Positions 26,023 to 38,673 of a DNA stretch of 64,000 nucleotides are shown here, one piece after another (the first letter of the stretch is position 1; every line of letters begins with the position of its first letter). The translations under genes were made by a program, and so were the position numbers. The notes beneath the pieces were generated by a model, which saw only the letters and a program-made list of their open reading frames with translations, did not search any database and was not told the DNA's origin. Source of the stretch: Hydractinia symbiolongicarpus (Eukaryota > Cnidaria > Hydrozoa > Anthoathecata > Hydractiniidae); the NCBI RefSeq assembly GCF_029227915.1, contig NC_079884.1:14200001-14264000 (forward strand). Direction: 5' to 3'.

Positions 26023-27111
26023 TGTAGTAACTTATATTTTGCTTTCACCACTCAATTTGACCTTTATATTTGTGCGTAAAACGTTGGAATATTCTATTTG
26101 TACTTTACAATATTAACAATTTGACCCGACCTTTGTATCCGATACTATATAATGCGTATGTACTGCAAATAATTTCTATCTGGCATATTCCTAATGGAAT
26201 TGTTGTATTATACCACACAGTGCTTTTGTCTATACTGTAAAATTTTCGCTTTTAATCATATTTTCTTTCTTTCAGGCAAGGATTTTGGTAATTTCACCAT
26301 TTTGGTTCACTTTGGTTTAATTGTTTTTTGATGCATGGAGACATGTGGATGATTTTCTGGCCACCCGTATTGCGAAAATAATTTATTCTCGATGGAATTT
26401 GTGACAAACATCTCTTCTTTGAAGTGGCCGGCTTATTCATAGACTTAAGCTCTCTCAAAAATTGACTAATAAAACATCAAATAAAGTTACCAGGCTTTTT
26501 TTGTCGCAAAATAATTGCCAAAAGTTATTAATGTTAACTATGAACGGTAAATATTGACTGGCAAGCTGAAAATTACATCTTCTGCAACCTGCAAAGCAAC
26601 AACTTTTAAAAACTATAGGTGGCAGTATCTCTGCAAGACAGAAAAGGTCAACAGTCAAATGCACGAAGAAAAAAATACATGGAACAGAAAAAAAATAATG
26701 ACATACTCTTTTAGTGAGGATGTAGATTGTACTACTACTACCGCTCCAACATCACTTGCGAGTGTAGCTAGAAGATTATTTATGTAGCTAGATATAAAAA
26801 GTATGTTCATTAACGTCCACGAGGTTTATGGGTTTAGACGAGCTAAATAAAATAAGTGATCTGCTAGACGAAAATTTCTCGCCCCTCGATGATATAGTTG
26901 TAGTGTGACGATGGAAAGGTTTAGTGACAGGATAGCAGTTATTACAAACAAAGATGTATTATATGTGGGGCGTAAAATTTGTTTTAGGATTGATTGTGCC
27001 TATTCTCTTATAAAGGATAAAGAGTATCATACCCTATTAACCCGCATTTAAGCGCCCATTGGTTAGCCCTATTCGGTCAGGGCTATTTCAAAACATGTTA
27101 CGACTGGGGAG
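26023..27111. other. Gene-free stretch
   Basis: The frame at 26554-26787 has no domain and no convincing splice context. Nothing else is recognised. Confidence 0.4.
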
Positions 27112-27430
27112 GAATAAATTTTAACAGGCTTGTCTAAATTGAATCAAATTTGGCGCATTTATAGTGCGTCAATCAAGAAACAATATGGCAGCAAAAAGAT
27201 TTTGCTTATGTCAGCACTTTTTATGTGACGTCATTAATAGCTTAAAATTTGTCTAATATACCACCATCTGCTTATAATACTTATGCTTACGTTCTAGAGC
27301 GAATTTTTACATTCTGGTTACAGTTTCTTATAGCTAAATAAAAGTTATTTAACATATTGTCCGGCTTTTACATAGTTCGCATAAATAAGGGCCAAAAATT
27401 GCTTAAAATTCCATTTTTTTCTATTTTCGG
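27112..27430 (+). repeat. Dispersed repeat, copy 1
   Basis: This is the most diverged of three direct copies (others at 30419 and 31436). Shared blocks include AGGCTTGTCTAAATTGAATC, CTAGAGCGAATTTTTACATT, AAAAGTTATTTAACATATT and GCCAAAAATTGC. It is non-coding. Terminal structure is not clear, so the class is unassigned. Confidence 0.7.
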
Positions 27431-30380
27431 GTAAAGTTCGACAAAAATCTGGTAATCGGATTTATCACGTAACCAAATCTCTCAGAAACACTTAACACAA
27501 TAAAGTTGTATTGTAATTTTTTAGTACTAAGAATAATTCTAACGACAGTTATTGTATTTTTCCGATTATATGGATTTCATAAAGATTTTTAAGGGGCAGT
27601 TTTGAGTGAATATTTAAAGATTTAAGAGGTATGGGACCTAAATATTTAACATACAGGCGCCTAATAGATAAATGAATTTATTAAAGGCTTATAACCGGGT
27701 ATGTTTGAGATACGGCCAATGTACACTTTGCTTTGTCACGTGACCAAGGAAATAAGTGGGCGGAATAAGCGGGAAAATATCACACATCGTTAGTTAGTTT
27801 TGGACACCCACCCAACCGCCCTTAGTGTGAGATTTTTTGAGTAAAATAATTATATATTTCTTGTAATTCTTTTGTAAATTTTATATTCCGACTGCATAAC
27901 TACCTAGTTTAATTTACCAGACTACACTTGTATCGCATATACGAAGGTTATACAGAGTTAATAAATCAAGTTATTTTCGATTAAATGCGATGAATTAGAA
28001 AATAAATAAAAAACTGAGTAAGTGTCATAGGTTTGTAGTATAGCAAAAAAGATTAATTCTGATTAACTTGTCTTTAAACTTCTTTCTATTAGAACGTCTT
28101 AATTTTTCTGCATGTCTCAGTGTTTGTACTGATGATTTTAACGACTTTTGTTTATGCTGTCGAACTGATCGCCTCAGTTAAACTTCTCAAATTAGCAGAT
28201 TAGTTCGCCTCAAGATAAATACGGCTATTATGTTCCTTTATGCGGGATAGTAGGAGATGTAGAGGTATACTTTTGCGTTAGAGAAAAAGTGTTTCATTAG
28301 ACGCACGGGAATTATTTTATATACGGCTTTCTGCCGGTAGTGCCATTGATTCATGATAAAATGACCTGATAAGATCAAATTGATCTGGTGTATTCACAGA
28401 AAAACACTGCGTATTAGAATAGTTTATTCTCTTAATTACAATCCAAGTGTAATTGCCAATTAGGAAATTATTTGAAAAACTTGAATGTACGTATTGTCGT
28501 ACAGAGAGATGTTGGACAATCTATCTATGCTTAAAATGCGGACAAAAAAGGGACAGGTCAAGAAGTAAATGAAGTTACAATACCATATTTAATGTTATCA
28601 GAAAACGTGTATAAACAATATAGCAACATCGATAAGAACACGGAATTCATTGCAGCATATCACATGTCACAACCGATTAAGTTAATAGGATTGTTTCTTT
28701 TGCCGTATTTTCTAGTTCCATATTTCCCCATTTGAGTTTACATTTCGCAATTAACACAGTTTTACATCGCCTTTTGACGTCACTTTCTAAGCCGCCACAG
28801 CGCTCCACCTCTGTTTAATTTTGAACTTCTAGGCAGCAAAATTATTGCTTTAAGAAAGGAATTTGAGTAAATTACACTGGAGACCAACTTTTTCCTAAAG
28901 AAAATAATCTTGTTTCCAAGTTAATTTCGGATAGGATCATAAAGGAAAATATAACCAAATGGAGTGTATTACATGCAACGGCTCAAAAAACGTCGTCGGT
29001 CTAATGGTATTATTATTATTGTCATTGTCCAAGGAAATAAATATAGAAGCATAAGAAAAACGTTCACAAACGGGAAAATCGAACACATTGTCCCTTTATT
29101 CAATCCAGTAGGGAAAAGAAGAAAGGCCGGCGGAGTACCTTAACCAACACCAAGGCCTGATATATTCTTGCAGGTGGCTTCAGCAATTAAACATAAGAGG
29201 TCAAATGCGACATGGAAATTTGCGTGGGAATCGATGTTCTTAAACATTCAACAATAAAGGCCCAGATACACGCCACGATTTATGTTGTACGATTTGAAGT
29301 TTTCGCTTATAACAGGAACGAGAATTATGCATTCGCTACACGACTGTTTATTTTTAACACTGCGACACCCTATTTATATGAAGTGAAAAGGGCAGAATGA
29401 GTTAAATGAAACGAACCAATATCGTTGCCAGAACTTCTTTCCGCTTTCGCGAATAAAGGAGCTTGGATTTGATTGGCTCCCTAATTTCGCCAGTTTTCAC
29501 GGGTTGTATTAGGAGTTACATTCTCTGTTGCGGAGATTATATGTGCAACATGTTCCGTATTAACATCTGTAAACGTGTCGAAATGATTTCATGTCTGTGT
29601 TCAGGAAGACGTTAAAATCTTACGCCGGCATTGAAAAACAGATTTTTGCATGTATCGTAAAATTATACTTTTTTAAATCAGCCGTGCATTCCGAAAGTTT
29701 TTTACGCTAAATGTTCTGCCGTCGTATAAGGTTACACACGGTACACATAGCATTCGCCCAGATATGGCTGTTATGGTACTAAGAATTCCAAAAAAAGTAA
29801 AAAATTATATAAAAAAATCGAAAAAGCCTTTTTTTCTTACTCTATTAACAGATAATAACTTATCTTTACCATATAATTGGGTTTTTAAACCCGAAATAAA
29901 AATTAGGTAGCAATTCCATACTGACACGAATTTCAAATCGCTGTCACATTCTAACTTGATGTCAGTATGAACTATCATACCAGCATGAGCTTCAAGTTCT
30001 CTACGCGTAAGCATACTGGTAAACTGTTAGCTATTTTGAATTAATAAATGCTAGTTGGTTGCGCGTTGAAAGGTCTACGGAATCGTATCTATTCCGCACA
30101 CTGCTATTCCGCGCACCTGTTGTCAAGTTACTGTGTCGTTGACGTCACCATTTCTTCAAGATTTCTGACTCCCCACCCCTCTGTCAACGTTACTTCACCC
30201 CCACTTGTAGGTTAACGCCTTCTTTTGGTATTTCCTTTTAGAAGGCGCGAACATTAAAACTTTTTTAACGAAATAGAAAACTCAATGTTAATTTCCCGTA
30301 ATTTTTTCCGTGCGTGAATTTACAAACAAAGAAACTGCATTAAGGGGACAATAAAAATTTTCAAACATATTATGACCGAG
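27431..30380. other. Gene-free stretch
   Basis: Only short open frames without domains are present (for example 29212-29400). Composition is similar to the other intergenic parts and nothing structured is seen. Confidence 0.4.
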
Positions 30381-30419
30381 GTGGGGGGGGAGGGATTCCG
30401 CCCTCCTCCCCCCCCCCCC
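30381..30419. repeat. G-run / C-run inverted repeat
   Basis: A run of eight G plus AGGG is separated by ATTCCG from CCCTCCTCCC and a long C-run. The arms can pair, and each strand could also form a quadruplex-like structure. It directly abuts copy 2 of the dispersed repeat. Confidence 0.75.
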
Positions 30420-30730
30420 TTCAATAACTTTTCATAGGCTTGTTCAAATTGAATTAAACTTGGCACACTTATAGTAGGTCATAAAAGGAACAAAATGGCG
30501 GCAATAAATTTTTGCTTGCGTGACGTCATCAAAAGCTTGAAATTTGTTTACCATGCCGCCATCTGCTAAAAATTCAATTACTTTAGTTCTAAAGCGAATT
30601 TTCACATTCTGTTTGAAGTTTCTGAAAGCTACATAAAAGTTATTTAACATATTTTTCGATTTTAACATGGATCGCATGAAAAGATGCCAAAAATTGCCCG
30701 AAACCCGGTTTTTTCCGTTTTTTCTAAAAA
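30419..30730 (+). repeat. Dispersed repeat, copy 2
   Basis: This copy shares long blocks with copies at 27112 and 31436, including TTCATAGGCTTGT, AATTGAAT and GCGAATTTTCACATTCTG. It carries a TGACGTCA site in GCGTGACGTCATCAAAAG. Confidence 0.75.
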
Positions 30731-31435
30731 GTTATAATGCAAGAAGTGTGACCAAGGTATACAGAAACAACAACATTACACATTGGTTTCGCACTGTTTT
30801 TGCGGTAAATTTAAAGAATTCAAAGCACGAATTTTTACTACTTTTGAACACGGATGTTGACTCACTCGAAAGGTTTTTAGATTTTAATTGAAACATTTGT
30901 TCTTTTGCCAACTCAAAACTTTAGATAACATTAACCTTACAATTGGTTTCAAAAATATAAAGGAGAAAGCAAGTTCATATTCATATTGGCTAACCTGTTT
31001 TATAGCAAATTAAACAAAAAAACATTGAAATCTTAAAACGCTTTGCGAACTTTACGTGGACATTAGAATTGATAAAGCAGATGTACACTAAAAAAAATTG
31101 TCTTACTTGTTATGCAGAAATGAAAAATACACAACCAAGGAATTATACTTTCGCAGTGACATTTGAGTTATCAACTATAAAACCACATACTGATAATTGT
31201 TCAGTGTACCATTTAGTCAGTCAATGATACCAAAGAATGTTTCTGCACAAGATAAATTAAACGTAAATGAATCAGCAAAATACATAATCCCCAACTAAGG
31301 CTTGTGTATGTCACATCTGGATGCAAGTATTTAATTTTTCGGTTTTTCTTTAATAATGTCAGTATTCATCTGTTTAAACTGCATATATCGAAACTTGAGT
31401 GCAGAAAAATTAGTGAAACCTAGATGTCCTGCCCC
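30731..31435. other. Unique AT-rich spacer between repeat copies
   Basis: I see no gene or element in this spacer. Confidence 0.4.
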
Positions 31436-31690
31436 CTCTTTAATAACTATTCATAGGCTTGTCCAAATTGAATCAAACTTAGCACACTTTTAGTACGTCA
31501 CAAAAAGAACAAAATACCAATATCTGCTGAAAATTCAATTACTTTAGTTCTAGAGCGAATTTTTAAATTCTGTTTGAAGTTTCTATAAGTTGAATAAAAG
31601 TTTTTAAACATATTTTTCGGTTTTGACACAGATTGCATAAAAAACTGCCAAAAATTGCCCGGAAATCTGTTTTTTTCTGATTTACGGGTA
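31436..31690 (+). repeat. Dispersed repeat, copy 3 (internally deleted)
   Basis: It matches copy 2 at both ends but lacks about 60 bp in the middle, including the TGACGTCA part. It starts, like copy 2, within a C-rich flank (CCCCCTCTTTAATAACTATT). Confidence 0.75.
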
Positions 31691-32335
31691 AAATCTTAAA
31701 AATTCGGGAACTCGAAATAATCACGTGTCATAATCCACATAATGAAATTAAAAGTTAAAATCCTTTAAAAATCTGGTGGATAAACTTCAAACCAGTAAAT
31801 GGATGTAAGTATATTATTTGTACTTGATAAGTTAAAAATGACGTACATTTTAGGATCAATTTTATTTTTAATCAATTTTAGGCTACAATGAAATAAGCAT
31901 ATTTATATTCAGAGATTTTGAGTACTTTTGTGCCCAATGGCAGTTCTAAATTCACTAAAACAACTGCACTTTTTTAGCATACTCAGACTTTTAGTTTCAG
32001 ATTTAAATTTCTAAAAAAATCTGTTTAGATTTCATTACCAAAAGACAATTTTAATCTTAATGCGAAAGAAAATGACAGATTATGAAGAACACAATAAATT
32101 ATCAACATATTGAAAAAGACAATTGCTCTTTTAAGAGTAGGGTATGTACCTCTTCTTCAACTGTTTTCACCTTTTGGTAGGGAAAGGGAAAAAATAAAAT
32201 CAGTAGTTTTAATTAATAATTGACTTTTTCTTTTTTATAACAACATAACAATTACAACAAAAATGAACAACAATTTTTACAAAAAACGGAATGTCATAAG
32301 TCCAGCTCATGGGCACTAAGTCTAACTTCTCAATT
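31691..32335. other. Spacer and 3' flank of chitin-binding gene 1
   Basis: The part next to the stop (about 32230-32335) matches the 3' flank of gene 2 after 40010, so it is probably 3' UTR. The remainder shows nothing recognisable. I did not find a clear AATAAA on the minus strand. Confidence 0.4.
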
Positions 32336-33316
32336 TTACTTTGATGGTTTAGTAAGGTATTTCCCTTCATACAGACATGCATTTTCATATTCATTGAACA
32401 ATAAACCAGCTGGACAGTTGACACAACCAACAGTCACTCCATTCCAGCAAGCAACGAAATGTCTGTCTTCAGCTGGATCGGCAATGTTGCCTTGGAAGGT
32501 AGGTCCACGTGATGGACACTCATCAGGGCAGGTATATGTTACCGGTGCAATCCAAGATTTTGTGGTGTAGCACGGATCTATGAGTACAAAATTATATATG
32601 TTTAATCCAACTGACAAATATGTCTTAATTTACAATAAAATCTTGGTAAGATAATGAGACGTAAAGAACTTTTTACTTTCTTGTGTTTCGTTGTATAACT
32701 ACATTGTGTGAACATAATTAAAGATATTCTAGATTCTTACCATCAATACTGTACATGCACTGATTACATTCTTTCTTGAATTTCAAAGTTTTTGGCCAAC
32801 ACGCTTGACAATAAGACTTTCCACCTACACATTGTACAAAATAGTTTTCCTTTTTGCCATTTCCTGGATGGTCGTAGTTGTAATTCCCATCGGCCTGGCC
32901 AGAGCACATGCTGTTAGGGCCTGCAAACAAAACAAATAAATAATTAGCATATTTTTTGGTAAAACTAGGCAGATAATATTATTGTTGATATTATACTAAA
33001 TAATATTATTGTTCTTTTTTACGCAATCTAAATCGATTTGATGACTAAATGCATATACAAAAAGTAATACGTAGTGGTTGTCAAAAGTAAAAATTTAACT
33101 TACATGGAACTGGTGGAGGAGTTGGTCCAGTCACATCTGGCACTTCAAGACCATATGCACCTGAGGTAGAAATGAAATTATTGTTATTAGTATATAGTGA
33201 ATTGCAGTTTTACTTGCAAGAGAATTTTGCTACAGTAAAAGCAGCTATGATTACATTGTTCAACAAAACGATTACTTACATGCAAAGAGAGCGAAAGCAA
33301 GAGTGATTGTGTACAT
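32336..33316 (-). CDS. Chitin-binding (CBM14-like) secreted protein, gene 1, 171 aa
   Basis: Minus-strand exons: 33316-33280, 33160-33104, 32920-32741, 32577-32336. All introns are phase 1 with GT/AG borders, and the total of 516 nt is fully open. Residues 1-12 are a signal peptide (MYTITLAFALFA). Residues 13-31 are a Pro-rich linker (PTPPPVP). Exon 3 (32-91) and exon 4 (92-171) each encode one peritrophin-A/CBM14-like module with seven Cys. Signatures are YFVQCVGGKSYCQACWP, ECNQC, FVACWNG and NCPAGLLFNEYENAC. The fold is known to bind chitin in secreted matrices. The protein is closely related to gene 2 on the opposite strand, including intron 3 and the 3' flank. A role in a chitinous coat or perisarc is inferred. 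Confidence 0.88.
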
Positions 33317-33429
33317 GCTTGTTTCAACTATGTTTCCTATATATATTAATATAATAACTTTTATTTGAATGTATGTTCTTGTTATCTTTGTAGTTTCGTA
33401 AACAGGAATAAATATTAAAACTAAATTAG

Positions 33430-33439
33430 CCTTTATATA
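33430..33439 (-). promoter_or_regulatory. Candidate TATA box of gene 1
   Basis: On the minus strand this reads TATATAAAGG, about 115 bp before the ATG. Genes 2 and 4 of the family carry similar boxes 80-90 bp before their ATGs. A nearer AT-rich TATATATAGG (about 33339-33350) is less likely because it would leave almost no 5' UTR. Confidence 0.4.
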
Positions 33440-34788
33440 TCTACAAACTTACATAACAGGTCAAATATTGTTGCCTGTTAATGGGCTTGTTATGATCCGT
33501 TTACATAAGAGAATTATACAACAACTCATCCTGGCTGTAATTAATGCTAGCATTCCGTATACCATAATTGGATATGACTATTGTGTGTTTCTAATAACGA
33601 TTACATAGTTAACAACGCAATGTATTACAACTGAAGGCAATATTATGTTACTATGTAGCAATAATTAAAAATAAATGTTTCAAACATTACTGTTTCTAAT
33701 TCTCTTTGTCTTATTGATAAAGATATGTTCTAATTCATCTGTAACGGTTTGTGATGAATGAGATTCCTGTGGCCAAGTGATTCATTTCACCTGCATTATT
33801 AGAACTATTTTTACCATCTACGCAGGCGGCAACCATCACTAAGTAAGGACTGTGTCAGGACTAACATATTAAATTTCAGGAATAAAATCATTAAATATTA
33901 TGAAATGATAAAATGTATTGATCATTGTCTTGGTATGCTGAAACAAACAGATCAATGCGTAAAACATTCTGAAACAGAATCAGAGCCAAATTTATTAAAA
34001 GAATATTTTGCCAAGGTAAAGTCTTTGCTTCAATAAATATAATTTTCAGGTAGATATGCATTTCTGACTGACTATTGTATGATCAAGAGGGAGGTAAAGT
34101 TAAACCTCTAAAACAAAGTAAATTAACAGAATAGTTAATGCAATAATTTCTCTAAGTTTAAGTACTATTCAAGTGTTTTAACAGTTATTGTTATTTTACA
34201 AAGCGAATAGCATGAAATGCATGAAACCAAAAAAATAATTTTATAGAGTATGTATAGTATCTGTTTTCAAATAACAGGAAAGAAAACAGAAAAACAATAG
34301 AACATCTAATCTATGTTATAATATCCGTACACTTCTGGCAGGAAATATGGTACCGCAAGTAGTGAAACGCACGAAATTCGATATAAAATAGCGGGTTAAC
34401 CTGTAGATTTTTTAGGGTGAGCAAGTTTGGTGGATATTCAGTGGGGATGTTTTTCTTGTGAGAAGAGAGTATTCATGCGGCATTCATCTATTCTAATTCT
34501 CTAATTCAAATATAACATAGGAAGTATTTCTGATTAGGATAATAAAAGTCTTTTTGTATCCTAGGCCCTTAATTAAGCAAATCAATTACTAGCATGCATT
34601 TATGTGATCAATTAGCATGCGCCATAAACTCGATTACGATAAAATTATAATTAAAAATATATAACGATGACCTAACTAATGTCTAGCAAAGGAACAACAA
34701 GATGTTCAACACTTTTTATGTTTTTTTAGAAGAAATCATAAATAAACCAATCATTAATCCGAATGGTTTTAGGCTAATACAAAATAGA
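33440..34788. other. Intergenic between divergent genes 1 and 2, first part
   Basis: The stretch is AT-rich, and no exon or element is recognised before the Helitron-like end at 34789. Confidence 0.4.
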
Positions 34789-34850
34789 CTAGTCAGTGGC
34801 AGGTGGAAGAATCCACGGGTACGCCCGTCCTTTATATACCGTATTTCTTG
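34789..34850 (-). mobile_element. Helitron-like 3' end fragment (minus)
   Basis: Reading on the minus strand gives AAAGGACGGGCGTACCCGTG, a TTC loop region, CCACCTGCC and a terminal CTAG (34789-34792). It is the 3' end of the same family as the 23-26 kb array. Its 5' end is not recognisable. Confidence 0.5.
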
Positions 34851-35675
34851 CTACTGTTATAAAGATCGGAGTCAATGTGACGTGTTTAAGATTTCTATTA
34901 AGTCGTGATTTTTTGTTGCTACAAAACACATGTATTTTGCCAGAATAGTGCAATATATCTAAAGGAAACAGTTTATTGATTATGCAGAAATAAATCTTTA
35001 AAAATTATAATTAAGGGTAAAATTTGATTCTAAGTTTTTTTTTTCTATGTCACCATTATGCCTGACATGATTACGGTAGTGAGTTAAACTTGTATATCGT
35101 ATTTGCTCGAACAAGCGTCTCTCCAAATAGCCCGAGAGTATAGACGTTGAATGGCATCTGACCCGTATTTTATAATCAAATAATTGCTAACAGCGTAAAT
35201 ATTGCAGGTTTGTTTTTTTTTTAAAAATTCCACTTTTAAAAGATCTATGGTTTTTCTGATGCACTGGGTGCTAGAAATACAAAAAGACCCAATACAGAAT
35301 GATAAAACGCGTAAAAAGATCTGGGATTCGTTCGTAATCAGGAAAACATTAACGCCTCTCACTTAAATGTGAGTACCAAAGTGTATAAACATTTTCAGTT
35401 ACGTAAAGATGCGAACTTTATTTTAATTCAAAATCTGCAGCAATGTAAAACATCTAGACATCAATGAATTCGAAAACATGGCAGTACTCTTGATTACTGC
35501 AGTCATTAAATGATCTTCGGAAATTGTGATTTTAGATTATGGTTTCCTTCTTCCTGTGAATTGGACATAAAAAGGATAAACAATAATGTTTTTAGATTCT
35601 TGATACAGGATATTTTTTTTCAATTATTTGACATTTTATATACATACCACGATAATAAACTTTTTAAGAATATTC
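34851..35675. other. Gene-free stretch
   Basis: Open frames on both strands (35084-35362, 35510-35806) are without domain signatures. Nothing further is seen. Confidence 0.4.
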
Positions 35676-36052
35676 GTTGTCCGACCGTCCGTCTGTCTGT
35701 TTGTAACTCTGTCACCCGCGCACAAAATATTACATCTACAAATAAGAAATGCATTACAGTTTTATCGACTTTGCTGGGACGGGAAAACCCCGTGGATAAC
35801 GACTAGTCTCTTTAATAATAGCCGTATTTTGTCTGTCTGTCCGCGTAAGCCGCGTCCTGTTACGGAAACACGAAATGCAATATATAAAGGACGGGCGTCC
35901 CCGTGGATTTTTCCACGGGTTAACAGCTAGTCTATATTATAATACCCGTATACGTTTGTATTGCAAAATGGTAACTGCAGCAGCGAGGCAAACGAAATGT
36001 ACTAAATATGGGACGGACAAAGCCGTGGGATTATCCACGGGCCACTAACTAA
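35676..36052 (+). mobile_element. Helitron-like array of three units
   Basis: A degenerate unit (about 35676-35806, containing GTCCGTCTGTCTG and ending CCGTGGATAACGACTAG) is joined to a full unit at 35807-35930. That unit starts TCTCTTTAATAATAGCCG and ends GGGTTAACAGCTAG. It is joined in turn to a third unit at 35931-36052, which starts TCTATATTATAATACCCG and ends GCCACTAACTAA. All are on the plus strand and abut without spacers, as in the 23-26 kb array. Confidence 0.65.
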
Positions 36053-38586
36053 TGACAATAAATTTGAGAAATATTGCATGTCACAGTCAATCAAAAATGC
36101 TTTGTCGATGGATATACTAAGACTTGTCACTACGGAAAGTTGAACGTTTTAACTGCTGGGAAGTTCTTAATACACATCATGTAAGTAATTACGTAGCCAA
36201 AAATTGAAATGGACCTACAGTTTAAATGCATTATATAACAACAGCAATGTCTCTATATCAGTTTTTGTATCAAACTATGCTTGGGCTTTTGGCATTTCAA
36301 ATTTTTTCCTAAATAACTCTACTTAATACTTTAATTAAACTTTGCAACGATTTTCCTTCCGTTTACGTGGTTAACCAGAGTTACTCACTGGCCTTGCCCA
36401 TGTAAGATGAAGTAGCCTAGAGATAATCTTGTTATTTCCGTTTTCTGACAAATTCAATTACCCCAATGTATATCTTAAGTGAGAATTTGGTCCTAAAGGA
36501 AGCGCACACTTATCCTGTTTGATAGGTCTCAGACCTTAAAATAACGCAGCATCAATAAAAGATAGATGATTATAAAAATAAAAATCTGAAGTGGCTCGTT
36601 CAGTCTCCAGTCTGGAGCCATACACAAAAATGTGGACAATGCTAAATCGTTATGAAGACTCTTAGCATTGTAATTTAATTAAGATTCAATTTTATAAACG
36701 TGACCCCCATTGTTGCAGCTTAATATTAGCTCTTTGGGTAGGTAACTGCCTAGGAGTCCAGCTATGCCATTTTAATATTATTAATTTGATAAAACTTAAT
36801 AAGAAAACTCTCTATTAAAACCTGTGTAAAATCGTATGTTTATAAAACACAAAAATCAATCATAAATGATTAGTAGTGATATTTAGTAGCCTGGATGTCC
36901 CAAACTTTTATATTTATCGTACTAAAATATGTAAATGCTTCGAAATTTTAACCTAAATAAAAGCCAAGGATATTTTTGGAAGCAGGATGGATTGACTATC
37001 TAACTTACCATGTTTTCTGAAATAGAAATCAAATAAGCATTAAAAACGTATTCTGGTCTTAAAGTTAATCGTAGATATTTTGTACAGACCGACGGGTGGG
37101 TTTGTGGTATAGCATTCGCGGAGAGTCTTAGAGCTTAATGGCCCTCCAACTTATGTGTATTGATCCTCTCTGTTTAGCGTTCGGCACGAGAATAGAATTA
37201 TGCGTGCTTCGCAGCTTCGGATGCGATTTTCAAATGCATTAGGCCCACCCAACGGTTATTTAGATAGCTACACTGTCTCAATAAAAAACACGTATTTATC
37301 AATTGGATAAGTCAAACTTATTATCATTAAATTCCATTCTTTAAGGTGCTGTTTACATGATAGGTGGCAGTGGACGGTTGCTGGGACTTGACGCTTGACT
37401 GCATTGCGCCCTTATCAATAATTATACTAAAATATAATTTTGTGTTTATATGAAAAATTGTTGTCCCGATACTATTAAATTTCATCATGGCTCAGCGTTA
37501 TATCCCGTTTAAGCTAAACGGGATTAGCTAAGGCCTGATGTATTTTCTATATATCAACACACCGTCTCATATTGTAATTGAAAGAGAAAGATTAATCCTA
37601 CAAATTTTTTTATTAAGAGGCAAGATAATCCCGGGTAACGTCACTTCCCGGCAATCTTTTCGTCCCGCCTCTCATTTAAACAGCTCCTCAAAGGAGCATT
37701 CGGACTTTTATTGAAGTTTTTCATGTGGCCTTTATGTAAAATAGGCGCTTACTTCGAAATTTCAAAATCAAGGTAGTGAGAAACTAATATTCTTGAACAA
37801 AAACAATTAAATAAACAAAACTAGTCTTAACCCTATTCGTGCTCGGGGGAGGCTTGATTCAGCCCCAAAATCGTTAACAAAATTCAAAGTTGGTGCTTCT
37901 TTTTCGATATGTCACCGAATTTGATGATGTCATCATCGAAAATGCTTATGTCATCAAATTTTCTTTTTACTAAATTGTTTATTAATACCTGGACAGCACT
38001 TGCGGTAAGTTTTAAGTCCAACGAACAACAATTGTAGAAATTACACAGAAGGGGTCGAATCATCCCCCAGCAGTTAAATATTATCGTAACCGGTTCATTT
38101 AAATCAGCTTAATAGAATCAAACCAAATCAAAGCGTTTATCTCTTCCCTTTCTCACTGAACGCTTGTGCGCTTAGTAGATATGATTAATAATAGCTCTGA
38201 GTGTTTATGTAAAGGGTGGTGCTTAATGGAGTGGGGCGCTTAAGAAGTGACTGTCAAAGTTCACTATTAGCAAAGGAAATACGGTACTTTCTTTTTTGTA
38301 TTATTCATCTGCCAACTAGACGACTTATCTTCGTGATGCCTAATAAGCATACCCAATGACCGGCAATTAGTTACCCATGAGGTTTAATGACGAAGTCAAT
38401 AACTAATCTAAGGTCGTGATCACAATAAGAAACACATCATCAAATAATTAGCACTTTGGAGTGTTTACATAAAACAATAACAACACAAAACAAACAACAT
38501 GGAAGGGGAAAATATTTGGAATTATCTCTAATTATCGAATTGATATGCGTTATATAAGAGTAGGGATTACATAAGAAGATAAACTG
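36053..38586. other. Intergenic upstream of gene 2
   Basis: I found no gene. A perfect 10-bp inverted repeat is at 37502-37524 (ATCCCGTTTA, loop AGC, TAAACGGGAT), followed by TAGCTAA. This could be another hairpin-plus-CTRR end, but no partner end was found. A tRNA-like or SINE-like stretch near 37090-37190 was not convincing. Confidence 0.4.
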
Positions 38587-38595
38587 TATATAAAG
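38587..38595 (+). promoter_or_regulatory. TATA box of gene 2
   Basis: TATATAAAG lies 87 bp before the ATG at 38674. It fits the spacing seen at gene 4. Confidence 0.55.
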
Positions 38596-38673
38596 TCACC
38601 AAACCAGAAATTAAGTAAATCCACTGGCTAAGTTAGTGAAACACAAGAAGTCGGAAATATCTACGTATCTACA

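Noticed and set aside
37090-37190. tRNA- or SINE-like stretch (GTGGTATAGCATTCGCGG with a later GTTCGGCACGAG)
   Set aside because: The B-box match is poor and no cloverleaf can be drawn with confidence.
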